Positions 25,467 to 34,477 are shown, counted from the first letter of the stretch. The stretch is DNA of 35,733 nt from Candidatus Omnitrophota bacterium (GCA_023818655.1 JAMWCI010000007.1:1-35733); one strand, 5' to 3'. Translations and numbers: made by a program. Notes: a model not told the origin generated them from the letters alone.

Positions 25467-26630
25467 CTATTTTACAATATCGCCTATCTGCAAAGGCGTT
25501 GTTTCATCTATTATATCACAAGCAGAAATATCGTTACGTGTCTGGATAACCTCAAGGTTTGCGATGATTTTATCCTCCCGGTATGCCTGGAGGGTATCAC
25601 CGGCCTTTAATCCCGCTCTTTCTCCTAAATCTATAATAACAAAATTATTCTCTTTGTTTATTGCCACTATCTTGCCTTCGAAGGCAGCAGTCGAAACTGA
25701 CGACACAGAGGAAGACGATGGGGTAGCAACCGGATGCACGACGATAGGCGGCAACTCCACGGCTTCTTTGCCTCCGGCCTGTACCGTATCCGCCTTGCTC
25801 TTTTCCTTACGGATATTTTCAACTGCTTCCTTCAATTCAGAGACATTGCCCACTCTATCGATAAGCATGGTTTCCATTTCGTTTAGCCTACGCTCAAGTT
25901 CCGCCTTCTGTATCTGGAGGTCATGTATCTTTTTATCCAAAGTAACCTTGCGCCCGCTTAAGCTGTTTAACTGTCTAATCAAGGTTGTATTTTCGTTTTT
26001 TAGCTTTTTGTAAGTCTCCTGCAACTTCATCTTATCGCTTCTCTCTCTTACCAGGTCGCGCGCAACGCTGTCCATTAATTTCTGATTATAATCAAGCTGT
26101 CGCATTAAATCTTCCTTCTCCCGTTTATAGTTAGCTATCTCAAGCTGTAAGGCGTTTTTATCCTTCTGCAGCTGTTCATTGTTCAACTGCAACGCATTGA
26201 AATTATTCCGCAGCTCATCCAGCTGCATAGAGAGAACGCTTTTTTCTTTTATGATATTCGCCCAGTATTCGTCAGTAGTCTGAGGTTGCGCTTGCGGCTG
26301 AGGGATAACTACTTGCGCCGAATGCTCTGCTAACTTTTTTGTTAGTTCATCACGTTCATTTTTGATGCGCGCAAAATTCTTATCTAGTTCATCCTTCTGC
26401 TGAAGAACCGTCTCCAACTCTTTCTTGGTTATGGCAAGCTGGTTTTCATAATCGCGGATGCTTGCGTCCAGTTTGTCAATTTTGGCAGTCAAAGTGGCAT
26501 TTTCCTTCTTTAAGGCATCCAGTTCCCGACTGAGCATCTGTTTAGAAACAAGGGTTTGCACAAAAAGAAAAATAAAAACCAAGGATACGCCGCAAACTCC
26601 GATTAACAAAAATTTAATCTTCTGGTCCAT
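25467..26630 (-). CDS. Membrane-anchored coiled-coil protein with C-terminal beta domain
   Basis: 387 aa. One N-terminal membrane helix (about 6-28, FLLIGVCGVSLVFIFLFVQTL) is followed by a long Glu/Lys/Leu coiled coil (about 35-275, with a short Pro/Gln break PQPQAQPQ), then a Ser/Pro linker (TPSSSSVSSVS). The C-terminal domain of about 75 residues (GKIVAINKENNFVIIDLGERAGLKAGDTLQAY...DIVK) resembles the FlgT-C-like/SH3-like domain seen in envelope proteins. It is likely inner-membrane anchored with the rod in the periplasm. No enzyme motif. It is placed between two sugar-type regulators, 10 bases after the ROK gene. Confidence 0.7.
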   Translation of the reverse strand: MDQKIKFLLIGVCGVSLVFIFLFVQTLVSKQMLSRELDALKKENATLTAKIDKLDASIRDYENQLAITKKELETVLQQKDELDKNFARIKNERDELTKKLAEHSAQVVIPQPQAQPQTTDEYWANIIKEKSVLSMQLDELRNNFNALQLNNEQLQKDKNALQLEIANYKREKEDLMRQLDYNQKLMDSVARDLVRERSDKMKLQETYKKLKNENTTLIRQLNSLSGRKVTLDKKIHDLQIQKAELERRLNEMETMLIDRVGNVSELKEAVENIRKEKSKADTVQAGGKEAVELPPIVVHPVATPSSSSVSSVSTAAFEGKIVAINKENNFVIIDLGERAGLKAGDTLQAYREDKIIANLEVIQTRNDISACDIIDETTPLQIGDIVK

Positions 26631-26640
26631 TCACTCTCCT

Positions 26641-27876
26641 CTACCATAATTGAGCGAACATCCTCTGCATCACCAGACTTGCCGCGCCCAGAGCCACGGC
26701 ATTTTCCCGTAATTGAGAATAAAATATCTTAAGACTGTCTGTGCTCTGCCGAAAAGCCCACTGCTTAACAGTTGTGTTTACCGTGCTTAAAAAATCATCG
26801 CCTGCCTCTTCAAAACCGCCTCCAATAATCACCATCTCTGGATTCAGGAGATTCACGAGAAAAGCGATTTTTATACCTAACCTTTTAGCGGCGTTATCCA
26901 GCGCTGAAAGGGCGATAGGGTCTTTGGCGCGTCCGCCAATAAATACGCTCTTTAAGTCTATGTTGTCAATATTGCTGGAGGTTAGTTTAAAAAGATTGGC
27001 TGCATCCTGTTTATTTATAATACAGGCGGCTTTAACATCCTCCACAATACCCAAATCCATTTCCCAGCGCTTAAGAAAACAGGGGTTTCCCGGCGGACAG
27101 CTAAAAAGGTCCTCTTCCTTGAAATTATAAATGGATACCTCTCCGGCATAACCCTGCGCACCGCGATATACCTCTCCATTAATAATAATCCCGCAGCCAA
27201 CCCCGGAAAACATATAGAGCACATTTTTTACCCCACAACCTAATCCCAACCAATGCTCCCCAAAACAGGCGCTGGTGGCATCATTCTCAATAAGCGCCGG
27301 CAGATTAAACTCTTTCTCTATCAGATCTCTAAGCGGCAGATCTACCGAGGCATATGTATAATAATGGTCCATCTTCTGGGGCCAGTGTATGGAACCGGTT
27401 TCTTTATTCACTAATCCGGCGATTCCCACACCTATACCTTTTATATAGCTAGAATATTCTTTGGAACGACGCAATATCTCGCGTACAATCTCCAAGAGAC
27501 ACTCCGAAATCTCCTTTACTGAGGCCTTGGGTCTGACTACCTGCGTCTTGGTTACAATATTACCCTTTAAGTCCACAAGCAATCCCACCATATTCATAAG
27601 ATTTAAACCCACTCCTATTACATAACCAGCCTGCGGATTTAAATCCAAAAGCACCGGCCTTCTGCCGCCTTCAGAAACATCCAGCTCTTTTTCTAAAACA
27701 ATGTTTCTCTTAATGAATTCGTCTATGTAGTTGGAGATGGTGACCACATTTACGCCCATCTCTTTGGAGATATCAGGACGGCTTACCGGACCGCGCCTGC
27801 GCAGGATTTCCAGTATATCAATATTGCGTCTTTCTTTCTCTGTAAGTTCTTCTTTTTGAAAATCTAATTGGCGCAT
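26641..27876 (-). CDS. ROK-family transcriptional regulator (NagC/XylR type) without the usual zinc motif
   Basis: 411 aa. A winged helix-turn-helix (about 18-75, RRRGPVSRPDISKEMGVNVVTISNYIDEFI) is joined to a sugar-kinase-like ROK domain (IGVGLNLMNMVGLLVDLKGNI, ENDATSACFGEHWLG). Where ROK proteins normally carry GH...CxCGxxGCxE, this one reads GYAGEVSIYN then CPPGNPCFLKRWE: the His is Glu and the first Cys is absent, so zinc binding is probably lost or altered. It is the first gene behind the promoter at 27901-27929, which suggests autoregulation and control of the adjacent sugar genes (inference). Confidence 0.88.
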   Translation of the reverse strand: MRQLDFQKEELTEKERRNIDILEILRRRGPVSRPDISKEMGVNVVTISNYIDEFIKRNIVLEKELDVSEGGRRPVLLDLNPQAGYVIGVGLNLMNMVGLLVDLKGNIVTKTQVVRPKASVKEISECLLEIVREILRRSKEYSSYIKGIGVGIAGLVNKETGSIHWPQKMDHYYTYASVDLPLRDLIEKEFNLPALIENDATSACFGEHWLGLGCGVKNVLYMFSGVGCGIIINGEVYRGAQGYAGEVSIYNFKEEDLFSCPPGNPCFLKRWEMDLGIVEDVKAACIINKQDAANLFKLTSSNIDNIDLKSVFIGGRAKDPIALSALDNAAKRLGIKIAFLVNLLNPEMVIIGGGFEEAGDDFLSTVNTTVKQWAFRQSTDSLKIFYSQLRENAVALGAASLVMQRMFAQLW

Positions 27877-27900
27877 AAACTAATTACCTCTTTCCACTTT

Positions 27901-27929
27901 ATACTACTAAAAAAGAAGATATAAGTCAA
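27901..27929 (-). promoter_or_regulatory. Promoter of the ROK / coiled-coil / lacI unit
   Basis: Reading leftward: -35 TTGACT (27924-27929), a 17-base spacer, and -10 TAGTAT (27901-27906), followed by an AAGAGG ribosome-binding site before the ROK start. It sits in the 73-base gap after the TPR gene. Confidence 0.65.
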
Positions 27930-27949
27930 GTGTTTTTAAGAAGTAATGA

Positions 27950-29572
27950 TTATTCTATATCCACAAGATCAATATTGCGGTCAAAGAAGCCCGCAGGCAA
28001 GGCGACGATAAGATTAATGACCTTTGTGCCTGCCGAGACATAAGATGTGTTGAAATTAGAATCTGAATCCTGAGGCTGAATAGCGCCTGTATCTCCTGAC
28101 CAGAGATAGCGCACTTCTGGCTGCATACATCCTGAAGGTGGCATGCTTGTTTCCGAAGAAATCTGGATAGAATCATTCTTCTTCGCCAGATACGGGGAAA
28201 TCTCTAATGCAGATTTAGTCATATCCATTAATGGATTTTCGTCCTTAACCGAAAGGTCTAAGAATGTTTTTAGGTTATATGCAATAGGTTTTTTATCCTG
28301 TATCTCTCCGAGACGCTGCTGTGTAAGCGCGACAATATCCTGATAATCTGTTCCGGCCAAATTCAAAAGTTTATTGTAGTAATTTCTTGCAGACTCTATA
28401 TCGTCCTGCCATTGCGCAAGCAAGCCCAGTTGATATAAACTTGAAATTACATAGGGGTCTTTTTCGTTTTTATCCGCCAACTTATTGAAATATGTTTTTG
28501 CCAAAACCAAATCCCTTAAGACATAAGCATAGACGATACCTATTTTAAAATCTACTTTATTGGCATGAATGGTCTGGGGATAAAGTTGGAGTAATTGGAG
28601 ATATATATCTTTGGCCTTTGTCAGCTCCTTTGCTTTTTCCAAGTTAAAGGCGCGCAGATACAACAACTCCTCGTCAAACACCTCCCTGCCACATAAATCT
28701 TCTAGCTTCTGAAACACCTTCTCCGCATACAGGCAATCTTTTAAACCGCTATCCTTATACGTAAAAAGCTTGGCTATCTCTATCAGAGAGGGACAAAGTT
28801 TATCCTTGGTTCTCGCCAGATTTTTGGAAATCCTCTCTATATAGATATCAAAAAAACTCTGGGCTAGCTGAAGATTGCCCTGCTGATAAAAATCCTGAGC
28901 GGCTGTCTTTAATTGCTCATCACCAGAAAGCGAAGCCAGTAATTTATCCGCATAAAGGCGATAGAGCTGTTTTGCGCTGGCGTTCTCCCCGTATGCCTGC
29001 AATTTATCTGCTACCTCTTTAATTATCCCGTAATACTTGCCGTTATATCCGAAAACCGCTTTTATCAAAGCTGCCAACGCCTCTTGGGCAAAAGGGTCCT
29101 GTTGGTCATAATGAAACTGCCACAAGAGCAGACTGGAACGTAAAAGATACGGACTGCTCTCTTCTGCCCTCTCGATTACCCTTTGTGCGTTAAACGTGAT
29201 ATCGTCGCGGTAATTATTGCCCTGAGAAAAATACTCATCCCATAATTGATTCTCTTCCAGATATTTTAACTGATTATAGCGCGCCAAGGCGATATAGTAA
29301 TTAGCTGCAGTCAGAATGCAGCTTTCTTTACGGGACAAAGACTTAAGAAAATCCACAAAATCCGAATATCTGTTCTCTTTAAAATAACTCTCCTTTAACT
29401 GTTCAAATAATTTTGCGATATCGGTTTTGCAGGTCGCCTCTAAGATATTCTTTTTCAGGGAAATTAGTTCGGTGGTATCAGCGGCAAAGCTGGCGGTCGC
29501 AGAAACCAATAACGCAGAGAGAATAATTCCCCTGATGACAAAAAATACCGGTCTTTTGCAGGAAAGAATCAT
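27950..29572 (-). CDS. Secreted TPR-type repeat protein with C-terminal beta domain
   Basis: 540 aa with a signal peptide ending ATASFAAD (about residue 31). Residues about 40-440 are helical repeats of TPR type (for example AKDIYLQLLQLYPQTIHANKVDFKIGIVYAY, LGLLAQWQDDIESARNYYNKLLNLAG). The last 80 residues look like a PKD/immunoglobulin-like beta domain (VRYLWSGDTGAIQPQDSDSN...AGTKVINLIVALP). A periplasmic or outer-surface scaffold is likely; no catalytic motif. It overlaps the upstream hydrolase by 4 bases (ATGA), so it belongs to the same operon. Confidence 0.75.
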   Translation of the reverse strand: MILSCKRPVFFVIRGIILSALLVSATASFAADTTELISLKKNILEATCKTDIAKLFEQLKESYFKENRYSDFVDFLKSLSRKESCILTAANYYIALARYNQLKYLEENQLWDEYFSQGNNYRDDITFNAQRVIERAEESSPYLLRSSLLLWQFHYDQQDPFAQEALAALIKAVFGYNGKYYGIIKEVADKLQAYGENASAKQLYRLYADKLLASLSGDEQLKTAAQDFYQQGNLQLAQSFFDIYIERISKNLARTKDKLCPSLIEIAKLFTYKDSGLKDCLYAEKVFQKLEDLCGREVFDEELLYLRAFNLEKAKELTKAKDIYLQLLQLYPQTIHANKVDFKIGIVYAYVLRDLVLAKTYFNKLADKNEKDPYVISSLYQLGLLAQWQDDIESARNYYNKLLNLAGTDYQDIVALTQQRLGEIQDKKPIAYNLKTFLDLSVKDENPLMDMTKSALEISPYLAKKNDSIQISSETSMPPSGCMQPEVRYLWSGDTGAIQPQDSDSNFNTSYVSAGTKVINLIVALPAGFFDRNIDLVDIE

Positions 29573-30867
29573 CTTATCTTTCTCCCTTTCAGTTTTTCAT
29601 TCGGATATCTCCAGAAATCGCGGATTACGTAATACGCCTTGCGCGGGATACGTTTATTAATACCTCCTTCCATATCTTCGGAAAGCGCGACTATCCCGAA
29701 CCACTCCTCATTCATATTTTTATTGGCCGGGGCCTGGATATCAAAATAATAACTGCCATTTGACCAGCCTGCTTCTGTGTCGTGCGTCTTCCATCCTTCG
29801 GCATTGTTCTGGTTATGCTTCCACCATTCATCTGTCCATTCAAACATAGTGCCGCCTATGCAATTGCCGCTGCCTGCTGGATTACCGGCTAAATTCTCGT
29901 AAATCTGCCGCCATTGCGACTTCAGAAAAAATGCCTGTATGTTCTGGTCTTCCTTTTTTAAATAGGCGTCGTAGGCATCCGCCCCAAACTCTGACAGCAG
30001 GATTGGTTTGTCAAAAGTAGCGCGCAATGACCTGAAGAGACTGCCAAAGGTCTTACCCCGGTAAATTATGCAGGCAACCAGATCCACATCCTGACAGAAT
30101 TGATTCGCGTATTCCAAACCGATTAATTCTCCGTTACCCAATGCTACAGGATGATTGAAATCTATTTTGTGAATCTCCTTGGCTATATCATTGACATAAG
30201 AATAGTATATTTTAGCGCGCATAGCTTTTTGTTTTTGAGGGTCAGGCTCCTTATCTATCTCTTCGCTTGACCAAGGGTTAACCGTTCCTATGCAGGAAAA
30301 ATTATTTTCATTCCCCAGAATCCACAGCAGTATCCCCGGTTCATCTTTATAAAGCCTAACCATATCCAGAACCTGTTTTTTTATTTTTTCCTGAAATGCC
30401 GCGTCCGCATAAAATGGACAGGGATACTCCCAAAACCCCAACCAGTCGCCGAGGATTGTGCGGATACCATAAAGATTATAAAAATCCCTAATCACCTGTC
30501 TTACGGCATCAGGGTTATCGCCGACCTGATAAATACGGATGGTATTAATCCCCATATCTTTCATAAGTTTACCGTCAACTAACCAGGGTTTGGCCGGGTC
30601 AGACCACCAATCGTAATCGTGGCTTTGACCTATGGATATAGGATTATAGCAAGCCCCCTTTACTACGTAGGGCTTGTTATTAACCATCAATTGGTAGTTA
30701 TTGTTTTTTAGTTTTCTGATATAAACTTTGCCGGGTTTAATAGCAGCGCCTGATTTTGGCGCTACGCCCAAAATAAGAAAACAAAAGAATAAACCACAGG
30801 CTGCAAGCAAAACAGACCTGCAGCCTGTGATTATTTTGTGATTTCGTTTATTCGTACTTAATCTCAT
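29569..30867 (-). CDS. Secreted clan GH-A glycoside hydrolase
   Basis: 432 aa from ATG 30867 (ATG 30888 is an in-frame alternative; neither has a clear ribosome-binding site and both overlap the previous gene). The signal peptide ends near PKSGAA. A GH2/GH5-like TIM barrel follows: MVNNKPYVVKGACYNP, KDMGINTIRIY, acid/base Glu in ILGNEN (E187) and nucleophile Glu in LLSEFGADAY (E293), then MFEWTDEWWK. It is a retaining hydrolase or transglycosidase; the substrate is unknown, with beta-glucan most plausible. It is paralogous to the catalytic half of the 783-aa protein upstream. A terminator-like hairpin lies in its signal-peptide region. Confidence 0.85.
   Translation of the reverse strand: MRLSTNKRNHKIITGCRSVLLAACGLFFCFLILGVAPKSGAAIKPGKVYIRKLKNNNYQLMVNNKPYVVKGACYNPISIGQSHDYDWWSDPAKPWLVDGKLMKDMGINTIRIYQVGDNPDAVRQVIRDFYNLYGIRTILGDWLGFWEYPCPFYADAAFQEKIKKQVLDMVRLYKDEPGILLWILGNENNFSCIGTVNPWSSEEIDKEPDPQKQKAMRAKIYYSYVNDIAKEIHKIDFNHPVALGNGELIGLEYANQFCQDVDLVACIIYRGKTFGSLFRSLRATFDKPILLSEFGADAYDAYLKKEDQNIQAFFLKSQWRQIYENLAGNPAGSGNCIGGTMFEWTDEWWKHNQNNAEGWKTHDTEAGWSNGSYYFDIQAPANKNMNEEWFGIVALSEDMEGGINKRIPRKAYYVIRDFWRYPNEKLKGRKIR
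30795..30829 (-). terminator. Terminator-like hairpin inside the start of the hydrolase gene
   Basis: Perfect 11-bp arms CACAGGCTGCA (30795-30805) and TGCAGCCTGTG (30819-30829) with a 13-base loop. Reading leftward the stem is followed by a T-rich run (GTTTATTCTTTTGTTTTC). It starts about 19 bases after the stop of the binding-repeat gene. It could partly end transcription, or protect that gene's mRNA 3' end, while some transcripts continue. Confidence 0.6.
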
Positions 30868-32041
30868 CAAGATAGAAAGTTGCGCCATCTGGGTTGTTGT
30901 CGATATTCGCTGCCCAACAGAATCCGCCGATAATATAAGACATATCCTTTCCCTTTAAGTCAATAGTGTATTGTTGCCACTCTTTGGTAAGGATAACCGG
31001 CCCTATAACCGCGCTATCCGAATCGGAGAATTCTCCCATAATGCCACCTGTCTTGAACTCCTCAATGCGCTCCCCGCCTTTTTCTCCTTTTGCCCAAAAG
31101 GTAAGCTTTGTTGCCTTGGATAAATCATACCCGCCGTCAACACTACCCCAGTTGTTTGCGGGATGCTGCCAGTAAATACCTGCCCAACGCGCGCCCTGCG
31201 CAGCCTTGCCATTGTAGATAATCTTAATGCAGGTATCGCCTAGATAAGGGTCTTCCTTGGAGGCATTATCGTATTTTATATCGCCGTAATCGCCCATCCA
31301 CCCGGAAGGAATATAGTGGTTTCTCGGCGAGGAACTGTCAGAATAAACATAAAATGGCATTGCCTCTGCCTTTTTTGTTTCAGGTTTCATATTTGGGTCA
31401 GCTTCAAATTTGATATCATCGAGGTAGAATGTAGCGCCCTGCGGTGCTAAATCAGCGGTGATAACCCAGCAAAACCCTCCGTTTATATAGGAGAGGTCTT
31501 TACCGACTAGATTAATGGTATATTGCTTCCAGGTATCCGTCAATTCAATCGGGCCTAATTCTACGCTTGCAGAATCAGGATATACGCCTTTTATGCCGCC
31601 AACCATTACCTTTTGAAGAACCTCTCCGCCTTTAGCGCCTCTTGCCCAGAAGGTCAGCTTCGTCATACCGGTAAGGTCAAACCCGCCCTTTTTACTGCCC
31701 CAGTTATTGGCGGGATTCTGCCAATAAACACCTGCCCAACCCAGCCCCTGTGATTTTTTGGCGCTATAGGTAAACTGGATACAGGTAGAACCGGAATGCG
31801 GATTATCGGTGGATTGGTCGTTCATTTTTATATCGCCGTAATCGCCCATCCACCCGGAAGGAATATAGTGGTTTTCGCGGTTGGCTTTATCTAAATAAAC
31901 CACAAATTCCTTTTTCTCGGCAACTTTTGATGTTGTTCCCCCCGCAGCCACTGTCGTCGATGCGACAGTAGTAGCCTCTTGGGCAAATGCGCAAGGCGTA
32001 ATTACTGCGAGACTAATTAGAATCACAAGTAACTTTTTCAT
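30848..32041 (-). CDS. Secreted protein with two tandem carbohydrate-binding-like repeats
   Basis: 397 aa from ATG 32041, which has GGGAGGTG just upstream (a GTG at 32047 overlaps that site). The signal peptide is MKKLLVILISLAVITPCAFA, followed by a Thr/Ala-rich linker. Two homologous domains follow, about 45-213 and 229-397. Each runs HYIPSGWMGDYGDIK ... WAG(V/I)YWQ(N/H)PANNWGS ... KLTFWA(R/K)G ... IGPxxLTxxWxQYTI(N/D)L ... GGFCW ... GATFYLD(D/E)IK(F/Y)E. The many exposed Trp and Tyr and the jelly-roll-like pattern suggest glycan binding with no catalytic site. It lies between two hydrolase genes and may act with them or as a binding protein for the cell surface. Confidence 0.8.
   Translation of the reverse strand: MKKLLVILISLAVITPCAFAQEATTVASTTVAAGGTTSKVAEKKEFVVYLDKANRENHYIPSGWMGDYGDIKMNDQSTDNPHSGSTCIQFTYSAKKSQGLGWAGVYWQNPANNWGSKKGGFDLTGMTKLTFWARGAKGGEVLQKVMVGGIKGVYPDSASVELGPIELTDTWKQYTINLVGKDLSYINGGFCWVITADLAPQGATFYLDDIKFEADPNMKPETKKAEAMPFYVYSDSSSPRNHYIPSGWMGDYGDIKYDNASKEDPYLGDTCIKIIYNGKAAQGARWAGIYWQHPANNWGSVDGGYDLSKATKLTFWAKGEKGGERIEEFKTGGIMGEFSDSDSAVIGPVILTKEWQQYTIDLKGKDMSYIIGGFCWAANIDNNPDGATFYLDEIKYE
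31274..31322 (-). repeat. 49-bp direct repeat, copy 2 in the gene
   Basis: Identical over 49 bases to 31826-31874 and offset by 552 bases, a multiple of three. It encodes the HYIPSGWMGDYGDIK segment in the second binding-like domain. Identity including third codon positions points to recent duplication or gene conversion. Confidence 0.9.
31826..31874 (-). repeat. 49-bp direct repeat, copy 1 in the gene
   Basis: Partner of 31274-31322; it encodes the same segment in the first binding-like domain of the secreted protein. Confidence 0.9.
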
Positions 32042-32125
32042 ACACACCTCCCTTTCTCTATTTTTAGAAAGCCGATGTCGATATCTAAATTTTTAATTTC
32101 GCGCACCCTACTTTCCCCTCCTTTT

Positions 32126-34477
32126 TTATTTCTCCCAAAGCTTCTTATACAAAAAATAACTTTTGCGTAACTGCCTTAAAAAAGGACTGAGCCTGCCGTC
32201 GCCCTGACTGCACAACCCAAGCCATTCCTCGTGCATATAGCCATCCGGAAATGGACCGGAAAATAAACCCCGCTTATCATGCACAGACGGCTCATAAGCC
32301 TTCCACCACTCATCTAAGTATTCAAAAACAACGCCACCCAGAGAATTTCCTGAGCCGGACTTAAAAGCCATATTGTTCTCAATATCTTCCCAACACCCCT
32401 GATGATAAGCTGCTTGGAGCTCTTCTGTCTCTTCTTCGCTCTTTCCGTCTGCGTAGGCCGGACAGCCAAACTCAGTGATAAATACCGGTCTATCCGTCTC
32501 TTCTTTTACGCTCTTCCACAGCCGGCCAAAACCGGAATTGCCCCTATAAACATTGGTACCAAAAATATCGATATCAGGGGCGCCCTTGCCGAATTTATCC
32601 AAGTAGAGTGTATCTCCGCTGCATATCGCCACAGGATGCTCTGGGTCAATCTCCTTGATTCTCTTAGCCGCTTCATTGGCAAACCTAAAGAACGCATCCG
32701 GCTCTTTATTTGCATTGCAGGCATAACCGTAAACATTTTCATTACCCAACAACCAGAAAAGGATAAATGGCTCGTCCTTAAACTCCGTAACCATCTTGAC
32801 CACCGAATCGATCATATTCTTCTTCTGCTCTTCATTATTATAATCTGTCCCCGGATTCCAAGGAGCGCCAGAGCCAAGCGCGTACTTACCCAGAAAATCG
32901 CCCATAATTACCCTGATTCCATAAGTATTATATAGGTCGCGCAATAGTTCTTTATTCACAGGATAAGGATGATGATAAACCCTGATGGTATTGACGCCCA
33001 TCTCTTTCATTAATGCGAAATCGCCTGCTGACGGCTCATCTTTGTCCTGTAGATTATTCTTATTTTTATCCCAAAAAGCATCGTAAGGACCGTCAATCTT
33101 GCCGTTTTGATTGAAATCGTCATACATCCAATTAGTCATAGTTTTATCATCCGGGGATTGCCCTGTTTTTGTCGGCGCATAGGTTATCCCCCTGATAATA
33201 TACGGCTTGCCATCCACTATAAGCTGCCAGTCTCCTGTTTTATACTGAACAAGGTGCACCTTGCCTTTACCTAACCTGCGCTTTACGCTCAGAATATTTG
33301 TATCCGGTTTACGCTTCCTTTTTTCAAACTTATCAACCTTCACAAACTTGCCCGGGTTACAGATAACTATATCGTTAGACACATCATTGTCATAACCGTT
33401 GATGATTTTGATATCCGCCCCTTCCAGTTTATAGCCAAACTGCGGATAGCGGCGTAAAAGATAATTAATCCTGTCTATAGCAGCCTGCCCCACATACCAT
33501 GGGGTATGCCAGTAGGTCCAACCGTAACTACCCGGAAAATGCACGACAATAGCGTAGTAACATTTTATGGCATGTTTAATAAGACCGGCTTTTTCCAAGA
33601 TAAACGCAGTATAAAATAATCGCACCCCCTGCGGTTCAGACGCAATAGCCCATTTCAGAAATGCCGTTTCTAAATCCGGCGTCTGCAGATAATCCCAGTG
33701 GGAACAATCAAGACGTTTTTCTTTCATCGCCTTGTGAAATTCGGGGTCCCAACGCAATGAGGTGCTATTAGGGTAAATCCCCTCGCCCACCGCAGCCATC
33801 AACTTCTCCTGATCCTTGATGATATATTTGTAATCCTTAGTGCCGATATTTTGAAATTCGCCGTATTTTTGATAATTGACAAAATCTTCTTTCCCTGCAT
33901 CATAGAGGACAATCTGGGAGGGGGTTTTACTGACTTGGCATTCTTGCTTCTTCTCGTCTACTACGCCGGGGCATTTGCAGGGAACGTTGTCGTCGGCGGT
34001 TATCTTAATAATGCTCTCCCGGCTTGCCTTGGCCACTTTCCAAAACCAGCCGCGGGGGTCCCAAGCCTGGGCATAGCAATAATTGTTTACTACCGTCCGA
34101 AAAGCCTTAAGCGCCTCTTCATTATCCTTTTTTATATCCCGCCAGGCCTCCCCTTGGATAAAGTAAGCGGCGCCTACATCATTCAACGCCTGCACTGCTT
34201 CTATATCCGGCCGATTAACAGGAAATCCCTTCAGAGAGTTTTGTTCTTTATCCGCCTGCTCTTTATAAAGTTGAATAACCTGATCGGTGTATTGTAAGGT
34301 CTCCTCAAACTTACCTTCTCCCTTTGCCATCCACGCCTTGACTATTAATTCTCCGGAAGAGGGCTTGGTCTCTTCAGCAGAAACAAGGCTGGCAGAGTAA
34401 AATCCCGTCATCGCGCAAACAAACACCAAGAACGCCAAAACCCTGCTTTGTGACTGTGCGAGACGATAATATTTCAT
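32126..34477 (-). CDS. Secreted TPR + clan GH-A glycoside hydrolase with EF-hand-like loops
   Basis: 783 aa. After a signal peptide (ends about SLVSAEE, residue 36), the N-terminal 400 residues are helical, partly TPR-like (GAAYFIQGEAWRDIKKDNEEALKAFRTVV; EKAGLIKHAIKCYYAIVVHFPG). The C-terminal half is a GH-A barrel paralogous to the 432-aa hydrolase: LIVDGKPYIIRGITYAP, KEMGVNTIRVYH, acid/base E580 (LLGNENVYG), nucleophile E669 (FITEFGCPAY) and FEYLDEWWK. Two Asp/Asn-rich loops (454-466, DFNQNGKID; 470-481, DKNKNNLQDKDE) look like calcium-binding EF-hand or dockerin loops inserted in the barrel. It overlaps the permease gene by 4 bases, so it is co-transcribed with a sugar importer. Confidence 0.83.
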   Translation of the reverse strand: MKYYRLAQSQSRVLAFLVFVCAMTGFYSASLVSAEETKPSSGELIVKAWMAKGEGKFEETLQYTDQVIQLYKEQADKEQNSLKGFPVNRPDIEAVQALNDVGAAYFIQGEAWRDIKKDNEEALKAFRTVVNNYCYAQAWDPRGWFWKVAKASRESIIKITADDNVPCKCPGVVDEKKQECQVSKTPSQIVLYDAGKEDFVNYQKYGEFQNIGTKDYKYIIKDQEKLMAAVGEGIYPNSTSLRWDPEFHKAMKEKRLDCSHWDYLQTPDLETAFLKWAIASEPQGVRLFYTAFILEKAGLIKHAIKCYYAIVVHFPGSYGWTYWHTPWYVGQAAIDRINYLLRRYPQFGYKLEGADIKIINGYDNDVSNDIVICNPGKFVKVDKFEKRKRKPDTNILSVKRRLGKGKVHLVQYKTGDWQLIVDGKPYIIRGITYAPTKTGQSPDDKTMTNWMYDDFNQNGKIDGPYDAFWDKNKNNLQDKDEPSAGDFALMKEMGVNTIRVYHHPYPVNKELLRDLYNTYGIRVIMGDFLGKYALGSGAPWNPGTDYNNEEQKKNMIDSVVKMVTEFKDEPFILFWLLGNENVYGYACNANKEPDAFFRFANEAAKRIKEIDPEHPVAICSGDTLYLDKFGKGAPDIDIFGTNVYRGNSGFGRLWKSVKEETDRPVFITEFGCPAYADGKSEEETEELQAAYHQGCWEDIENNMAFKSGSGNSLGGVVFEYLDEWWKAYEPSVHDKRGLFSGPFPDGYMHEEWLGLCSQGDGRLSPFLRQLRKSYFLYKKLWEK

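Noticed and set aside
32042-32125. Possible promoter or hairpin before the binding-repeat gene (CTTTCT/AGAAAG)
   Set aside because: The arms are 6 bp and A+T-rich and there is no consistent -35/-10 pair. The strong ribosome-binding site is the only clear signal.
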